From: CAZVEE01 sp964625525
Lineage (GTDB): Bacteria > Pseudomonadota > Alphaproteobacteria > JAJFIK01
DNA: 12,096 nt
Direction of reading: 5' to 3'
Assembly: GCA_964625525.1 (NCBI GenBank)
Contig: CAZVEE010000100.1
Location: 1 to 12,096 of the forward strand
Of this stretch, positions 7,852 through 12,096 are shown piece after piece. Every line of letters begins with the position of its first letter. Position 1 is the stretch's first letter. Position numbers and translations under genes: made by a program. The notes below the pieces were generated by a model. It did no database searches. It had not been told where the DNA came from and worked only from the letters and a program-made list of their open reading frames with translations.

Positions 7852-8130
7852 TCACGATGCTTCGGGATCGGGCGTGCACAACGTCGGTGTGTCGGTCACC
7901 CGCGTCCAGGTCACGGTCTCACTGAGACCAAACACTCCGGCAAAGGCCCGCACGGCTAAGCGATCGCCCGTCCAGGTCACCTCGACACGATAGGTCTCTT
8001 CGGTGTCCGGGTCGAACAATCGGCCCCGCTCCCAACGCTGTTCAGAGACTGGCGTCAGGTCCCATAGGATGGGCTGCTGGCACAAGCGCCCCGCCGCACG
8101 GGCCAGCGCCGCATCGTGCTCCGCGCCAGG
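7852..8130 (-). pseudogene. DUF2147-family protein, C-terminal fragment
   Basis: Minus-strand residues from about 8121 down match the second half of DUF2147: HDAALARAAGRLC, PILWDL, then RGRLFDPDTEETYRVEV and a conserved VTWTRV end. Full members are about 130-150 residues with a signal peptide and an N-terminal half rich in conserved Gly and Cys; those are missing. The only start candidate in frame is a TTG at 8083-8085, inside the homologous region and giving 77 residues. Just upstream the sequence becomes the end of the RND pump in another frame. The simplest reading is that a deletion joined the pump's 3' end to the middle of this gene. The function of DUF2147 is not established. Expression as a short protein from TTG cannot be excluded. 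Confidence 0.6.
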
Positions 8131-8333
8131 AGATGGGACGGGGGGCGGGGTGCACCCCTTCCAACAGAATGTACGAAGCCGGGATCACGATCAGCGCAAA
8201 GACAGTCGCCACCAACAATCCCAAAATGATCGCCATACAGAGCGGATACCAGGAGGGCGAGGACAGGGCGAGCGGCGTCAACCCCGCTATGGTCGTGATC
8301 GAGGTGGTGAGGATCGGGCGCAGCCGGTCCGAC

Positions 8334-8363
8334 GCTCCATGGGCCGCCGCTCCATGGGCCGCC
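8334..8363. repeat. Tandem 15-base duplication inside the RND remnant
   Basis: GCTCCATGGGCCGCC occurs twice in tandem (8334-8348, 8349-8363). In the pump frame it duplicates five residues (AAHGA) just before the RLRPIL segment, keeping frame. Confidence 0.85.
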
Positions 8364-8808
8364 GCTTCGACCGGCGCCGGCGGTGGCATCCGCGGCCAGG
8401 CGGGCCTTCACCGTGACCACCCCTTGCACCAGGTTTGACTGCACTTCATTGAAGCTCACGCGGATCAGCTCTCCTTCATCGCGCAGGACAGTGACGGCCA
8501 CGCGCTGCGGCCAGTCCGGGTCCTGAACCAGGGTTGCGATATGCGCTTCCACCCGCTCAATGGTGGCAAGCGTGTCCTGGCCAGGGCGTTTCAGCACGGA
8601 CATCGTGATCGCCGGCTGGAACGGCGCGCCGGCGACGCTCACCTGGGTCTGCCCGCGATACTCTTGCAAGCCGATGAACACATGCGCCAGATCTCCCAGG
8701 CGCACCGCGTTCATCTCATCGGTCCGCCCAATGACAATCGCGCGAAGGTCGTCCACATCCGTGAACCGCCCTTCCAGATAAAGCGGCACAGTGCCGTCCG
8801 CATCCTCA

Positions 8809-8863
8809 CCTGAATCTGCTCCACCTGCCGCGACAGGCGGTCGGCGGCCACGTCCAGCACGGT
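8809..8863. repeat. 55-base sequence flanking the N-run, left copy
   Basis: Identical over all 55 bases to 8964-9018. It ends exactly at the N-run, and the base before it (8808) is where pump sequence resumes in a different frame. This is most likely a contig-end overlap, not a biological duplication. Confidence 0.95.
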
Positions 8864-8963
8864 NNNNNNNNNNNNNNNNNNNNNNNNNNNNNNNNNNNNN
8901 NNNNNNNNNNNNNNNNNNNNNNNNNNNNNNNNNNNNNNNNNNNNNNNNNNNNNNNNNNNNNNN
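8864..8963. other. Assembly gap, 100 N
   Basis: Exactly 100 undetermined bases, the conventional filler for a gap of unknown size. Both flanks carry the same 55-base sequence reaching the N-run on each side, so the real gap may be absent or may conceal pump sequence of unknown length. Confidence 0.99.
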
Positions 8964-9018
8964 CCTGAATCTGCTCCACCTGCCGCGACAGGCGGTCGGC
9001 GGCCACGTCCAGCACGGT
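8964..9018. repeat. 55-base sequence flanking the N-run, right copy
   Basis: The right copy lies in the natural pump frame: on the minus strand it encodes the DVAADRLSRQVEQIQ region of the first periplasmic subdomain. The left copy is read in a different frame relative to the pump sequence that follows it. Confidence 0.95.
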
Positions 9019-9472
9019 CGCATCCACAGGGCCGGCAACCAACAGGCTCATGATCGGCATGTCATTGACCGAAACCTGCTCAATCACCGGCTTTTCCGCC
9101 GCCCGCGGAAAGGCAGTGGCCGCCGCATCCACTTTGACCCGCAAGTGCTGCATGGCGAAGGCGAGATCCTCCTCCGCCTCGAACTGCACCGCCACCAGGG
9201 AAAACGAGTTACTGGAGCTTGAGGCGAAGGATTGAGGCCCGGCAAAGCGCGGATCTCATCTTCTAAGCGTTTGGTGATCTCCTTTTCCATCTGCAAGGGC
9301 GACGCGCCGGGCCAAACGGTGGCGACAGTGGCCTGGGGAATGGCCAGGTCCGGATTATTCTCGCGCACCATGGAGGTGTAGGAGAGGACGCCGCCCAGTA
9401 TCAGCAAGGCCGCCAGCACAATGGCGAAAGTGGGATCACGCAGAAAAAAGCGCGTTGCCGGGGATGGGGCCG

Positions 9473-10780
9473 TCATGGTGCCGCCTCCTCCGCCCCAATG
9501 AGGCCGACGGCGGATCCGTCGCGCAGGCGATGCTGCCCCGCCGTGACGATCCAATCCCCGGCGTGAAGCCCACTGACGACCTGCGCCCGCTCCAGACCCA
9601 GCAGGCCCAACTCCACCTCCCGGCGCGCCACGGTGCCCGCCTCCCGGTTCAACACAAAGACGCGCGCACGATCTCCCTGCTGATCAAGAGCCGTGTACGG
9701 CACGCTCAGCGCATCCGGTGCCTGCGCCGCGGCGATCCAAACACTGACATACGCCCCATCGCGCACAACCCCGGTGCTGCCTTCGGCGCGCACTTTCACC
9801 CCCACGGCCCGGCGTTGCAGGCTGACCGCCGGGCTCACGGACCAGATCCGCCCGGCCAGGACTTGCGGGTGGGCGCCCTGGTCGATGGCCTGGACAATGG
9901 CATCGCTTTCAATGGCAATGAACGCGGGCAGATCTTCCCGCAGGGTGGCCACCTCATGAGGCGGGAGATAAAGCGTCACTTCAAAGCGGCTATCGTCCAT
10001 CACCACCACGGCGGCATTGGCCGCTTGCACCGCATCACGGGGATCCGGATCAGCGCCGGCGATGAAATCCCCCTCCCGAATGTTCATGAGGGAAATGACC
10101 CCGTCAAAGGGCGCGAAAAGGGCCGATTTTTCCAGGCCGATCTTGGCCTCCTCCGCCTGCGCTGCAATGGCGGCGACGCTCGCCCGGGCCTCGCCCAACT
10201 GAGCTTGGGCTCCGGCCGCAACCGCCTCGGCGGCTTCCAGCTCCGCCGCCGTGGACAGATCATCGGCACGCAGCTGACGCTGACGCTCTCAATCCTGGAG
10301 GGCTTGGGCTTGAGCCGCCAGGGCGGCAGTCACGCGTGTGCGCGCGGCGGCCAATTCCGCATCCACTTGAGCGACTTGCGCGGCCGTCTCCCGCTCATCA
10401 AGCCGGGCGATGAGTTGCCCCAATTGGCTATCGCCTTGCGGACCCGCCACCCGCGAGCCTTCGCGCAAAGTCTTGCCGCTGGCGTCAGTGGCGATAAACG
10501 TGACCTGCCCCGCGCGCTCAAACTGCAGGAACTCCTTGCGTTCCGCCTGGGCAATACCTTCCGCGAACAGCCATTGCGTGAGAGGGCCTTGCCGCACCGC
10601 CTCCACCTGCACGGCGACCGCCGGCGGCGCGGCATCTTGATCCGCTCCGGTGGAGGGGGCGTCTTCGAGTTCATCAAGAACAATCAATATCAGGACTACC
10701 AGGACCAGGCCGCCCAATCCCCAGGCAAGCCAGCGCGGCACGGCTGGCTGTACCGTCTCGGGCCTCAGTGAGTCACTCAT
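9473..10780 (-). pseudogene. RND periplasmic adaptor (HlyD/MFP family), interrupted by an in-frame TGA
   Basis: This adaptor links the inner-membrane pump to the outer-membrane channel. The frame is continuous over 435 codons except for one TGA at 10289-10291 (codon 164). Before it: membrane anchor at about 17-37, a Ser/Asp-rich linker, AVQVEAVRQGPLTQWLFAEG and GQVTFIATDASG (barrel and lipoyl half), then an Ala/Gln-rich coiled-coil arm. After it: the coiled coil resumes as ERQRQLRADDL, followed by KSALFAPFDGVISLMNIREG (the returning lipoyl half), the beta-barrel, and a membrane-proximal domain ending LIGAEEAAP. The stop falls in the coiled-coil hairpin. CGA to TGA would explain it. The start overlaps the outer-membrane gene's original stop, and its stop overlaps the pump start, both as ATGA. 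Read as two separate short genes it would make no sense. Confidence 0.9.
10289..10291 (-). other. In-frame nonsense codon in the adaptor gene
   Basis: TGA at codon 164 with open reading frame of the same family continuing in the same frame directly on both sides. TGA is the normal stop of intact genes here (aroA, marR), so recoding is unlikely. Confidence 0.9.
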
Positions 10781-11410
10781 CGCGCCGTCTCCTCTTCCGG
10801 CAAGGCGTCATAGGCGGCCGCATCGACCGGTGCACCCGCAGTGGCCTTGAACAGGGCCACCCACCAGAGCCAGCACCGCTTCGACTCGCGCCACGATCTC
10901 TGCATCACTGGCATCAAACACCGCAGACTGAGCATCCAAGACACTGAGCAGCGGCTCGGCCCCCGCTTGATACCGCCCTTCAAGCCCGCGCGCGGCACTG
11001 GCCGCGGCGGTCCTGGCGCGCACCAGGGCTTCGGCGCGGTTCAACGCTTCCCGGCGCACGGCCAGCGCATCACTGATTTCCAACAGCGCGTCGAGCACAG
11101 CCTGGTCAAAGCGCACGCGCGCCTCGCGCACCCGCGCGCCCGCTGCCTGAATATCAAGATTGCCACGCAAGGCCGCGTCCACGAGCCCTGTGAGCACCGG
11201 ATCGTCAAAACCGGTCCACCAGTGCCGATCGGTGGAGATCGCAAACCCCACATCGCCAGGATCAGCCGCCAAGTCCACCGCTACCGGCTCGGGCGGCTCA
11301 TAATCCGGCCCCACCGTGGTGCAGCCTGTAAGCCACAAGCCCGCCACCACCGCCCCCAGCCAGCGCAGCGGCGCGCGCACCTTTCCCGTGCCGTGACGCG
11401 ATACACTCAC
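10777..11410 (-). pseudogene. NodT-family outer-membrane efflux lipoprotein, broken (internal deletion and frameshift)
   Basis: NodT/OprM-type channels are about 460-490 residues. Here an export signal with lipobox LTGC (Cys30 from the GTG at 11410) and the family signature CTTVGPDYEPPEP are followed by the first helical segment, WWTGFDDPVLTGLVDAALRG and NLDIQAAGARVREARV. The next residue block, RFDQAVLDALLEISDALAV, belongs to the second half of the family, so about 200-250 residues including the first strands are missing in frame. The end of the second half (RYQAGAEPLLSVLDAQ) is present. A tandem CCAC at 10857-10864 (GTGG twice on the coding strand) then shifts the frame. Removing four bases restores ALFKATAGAPVDAAAYDALP to the TGA at 10777-10779, which overlaps the adaptor ATG. 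The unrepaired frame stops at 10808. A GTG at 11380 is an alternative start. Confidence 0.9.
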
Positions 11411-11430
11411 GATCCCTGCCCCCTATAGTC

Positions 11431-11444
11431 CGAATGATCATTCG
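11431..11444. promoter_or_regulatory. Perfect 14-base palindrome, probable TetR operator
   Basis: CGAATGATCATTCG equals its own reverse complement. It sits between the divergent tetR gene and the efflux operon, next to a TATAG box (11423-11428) that could be the -10 of the operon promoter. AATGATCATT-type cores are common in TetR-family operators. It overlaps an upstream ATG (11434), which argues that tetR starts further down. Confidence 0.7.
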
Positions 11445-11466
11445 CAAAACTCAAAAGGGCTCCGGA

Positions 11467-12060
11467 ATGCGGACCAAGAATGAAAAACTGCACGAGACCC
11501 GCAAACGCCAAATCCTGGACGCCGCGGCCCACTGCTTTGCCGCCAAAGGCCTGATGCAGACCACCATGCAGGATATCTGCGCCGCTGTGGGGCTCAGCCC
11601 CGGCACGGTCTATCGCTACTACGCCAGTAAGGACGCGATCATCACCGCCTTTGCCGAAAGTCATGCGGCGGACACGGCCGATCTCACCGACCATCTGGCT
11701 CAGGCGGAGACGATCATCGACGGCTTTCACGCCGTGATCCCGCCTCTCATGGCCGAGATGTGCAACAAAGACACCGCTCAAGTGGTGCTGGAAATCGGTG
11801 TGAAGGCGGGCCGCGATCCGGATATCGGCCAAGCCTTCCAGGCGGCGGACACCCGCTTTGCGACTGCGCTTGCCGATCTTCTGCGGGCGGATCAAGCCAA
11901 AGGGCACGTGGATCCGGATCTCGACGTGGAGGCAGCCGTCCAGATGATCTTGCTCATCCTGGACGGTCTTTTAACCCGCTACGCCTTCCCGGTGCCCATC
12001 TCCCGCGAGCGCCTCGCCGCCATGGTCATCCGCATCCTGGCTAAGACACTGGTGCCCTAG
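11467..12060 (+). CDS. TetR/AcrR-family transcriptional repressor
   Basis: From the ATG at 11467, 197 residues, a normal TetR length. The N-terminal three-helix DNA-binding domain is clear: RKRQILDAAAHCFAAKG at 12-28, then TTMQDICAAVGLSPGTVYRYYASKDAI at 32-58, with recognition helix LSPGTVYRYY. The C-terminal helical ligand-binding and dimer domain has no recognisable ligand signature. The frame is open to an ATG at 11434, but that codon lies in the operator palindrome and lacks a ribosome-binding site, whereas AAAAGGG precedes 11467 by seven bases. It is divergent from the efflux genes and probably repressed them and itself. Unlike them it shows no damage. Confidence 0.93.
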   Translation: MRTKNEKLHETRKRQILDAAAHCFAAKGLMQTTMQDICAAVGLSPGTVYRYYASKDAIITAFAESHAADTADLTDHLAQAETIIDGFHAVIPPLMAEMCNKDTAQVVLEIGVKAGRDPDIGQAFQAADTRFATALADLLRADQAKGHVDPDLDVEAAVQMILLILDGLLTRYAFPVPISRERLAAMVIRILAKTLVP

Positions 12061-12096
12061 CCGGCCTTGGCGCCCTAGCCGGCCTTGGCGCCCTAG
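12061..12096. repeat. Tandem 18-base repeat after tetR, reaching the window edge
   Basis: CCGGCCTTGGCGCCCTAG occurs twice directly after the tetR stop. The last nine bases of tetR (12052-12060, GTGCCCTAG) resemble the end of the unit, so each unit carries another in-frame TAG. The array may continue beyond the window. Confidence 0.9.

Larger units (their letters stand above)
8042..9476 (-). pseudogene. RND efflux pump permease, broken (frameshift, internal deletions, assembly gap)
   Basis: RND permeases are inner-membrane proton-driven drug exporters of about 1,030 residues. The ATG at 9474-9476 overlaps the adaptor stop (ATGA). The N-terminus is typical: TM1 near 17-35, then VRENNPDLAIP, WPGASPLQMEKEITKRLEDE. 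A missing base between 9231 and 9232 shifts frame after DEIRALPGL; the other frame continues as FASSSSNSFSLVAVQFEAEE. Periplasmic-domain sequence then runs to the N-run. Beyond it the frame reads GTVPLYLEGRFTDVDDLRAI to NEVQSNLVQGVV (about residue 350), then jumps near 8415 to the far C-terminal RLRPILTTSITTIAGLTPLAL and ends at VIPASYILLE. About 550-600 residues covering most membrane helices are absent. The product cannot be a working pump. The true end is probably near 8150; the frame runs on to 8042. Confidence 0.88.

Noticed and set aside
8809..9018. 55-base repeats around the N-run as a mobile-element or CRISPR-like signal
   Set aside because: Two exact copies abutting a 100-N filler are best explained by contig-end overlap; no spacers, transposase or target-site duplication.
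10289..10291. TGA in the adaptor as a recoded (selenocysteine or Trp) codon
   Set aside because: TGA ends intact genes in the same window, no recoding element is seen, and the neighbouring genes are also broken.
9455..10771. 438-residue plus-strand frame over the adaptor
   Set aside because: Antisense shadow; the minus strand carries clear HlyD-family sequence across the same stretch.

Overview
The window is GC-rich chromosomal DNA that reads as alphaproteobacterial. The strongest sign is its left third: aroA, cmk and rpsA in one direction, with a FYDLN-acid (TIGR02300-type) gene running the other way and a tRNA-Ala beside it. To my knowledge this is a common alphaproteobacterial arrangement. 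I cannot name the genus. A run of exactly 100 N, flanked by an identical 55-base overlap, shows that this is a scaffolded draft, possibly from a metagenome.

Region 1 (1-4067) is housekeeping. The minus strand carries aroA (EPSP synthase, class II/CP4-like), cmk (CMP kinase, ATGA overlap with aroA), a 305-base leader with two hairpins, and the 5' part of rpsA (ribosomal protein S1), which runs off the left edge. The plus strand carries the acidic FYDLN-domain protein, a strong hairpin, and tRNA-Ala(GGC).

Region 2 (4068-4713) has no intact gene. It holds an 18-base tandem repeat, a hexanucleotide repeat and what looks like a frameshifted minus-strand gene relic. A good sigma70-type promoter for the next gene closes it.

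Region 3 (4714-7851) is accessory metabolism. A MarR-type regulator overlaps (ATGA) a crotonase-family enoyl-CoA hydratase/isomerase. Converging on them is a nitronate-monooxygenase-type flavoprotein whose intrinsic terminator lies inside the 3' end of the crotonase gene. A short CDF-family cation transporter follows on the plus strand.

Region 4 (7852-12096) is a tripartite RND efflux operon in decay. Divergent from an intact TetR regulator run a NodT-type outer-membrane lipoprotein (internal deletion plus a 4-base duplication that shifts frame), an HlyD/MFP adaptor (one in-frame TGA in otherwise continuous coding sequence), and an RND pump (single-base frameshift, large internal deletions, assembly gap). 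Behind them lies a DUF2147 fragment that has lost its N-terminus. The ATGA overlaps between the three pump genes survive, so the operon was once translationally coupled. A perfect 14-base palindrome between tetR and the operon is the probable operator. I found no convincing new biological system. The most unusual features are the dead pump with its intact regulator, the nested terminator, and the possible alternative hairpins in the rpsA leader.
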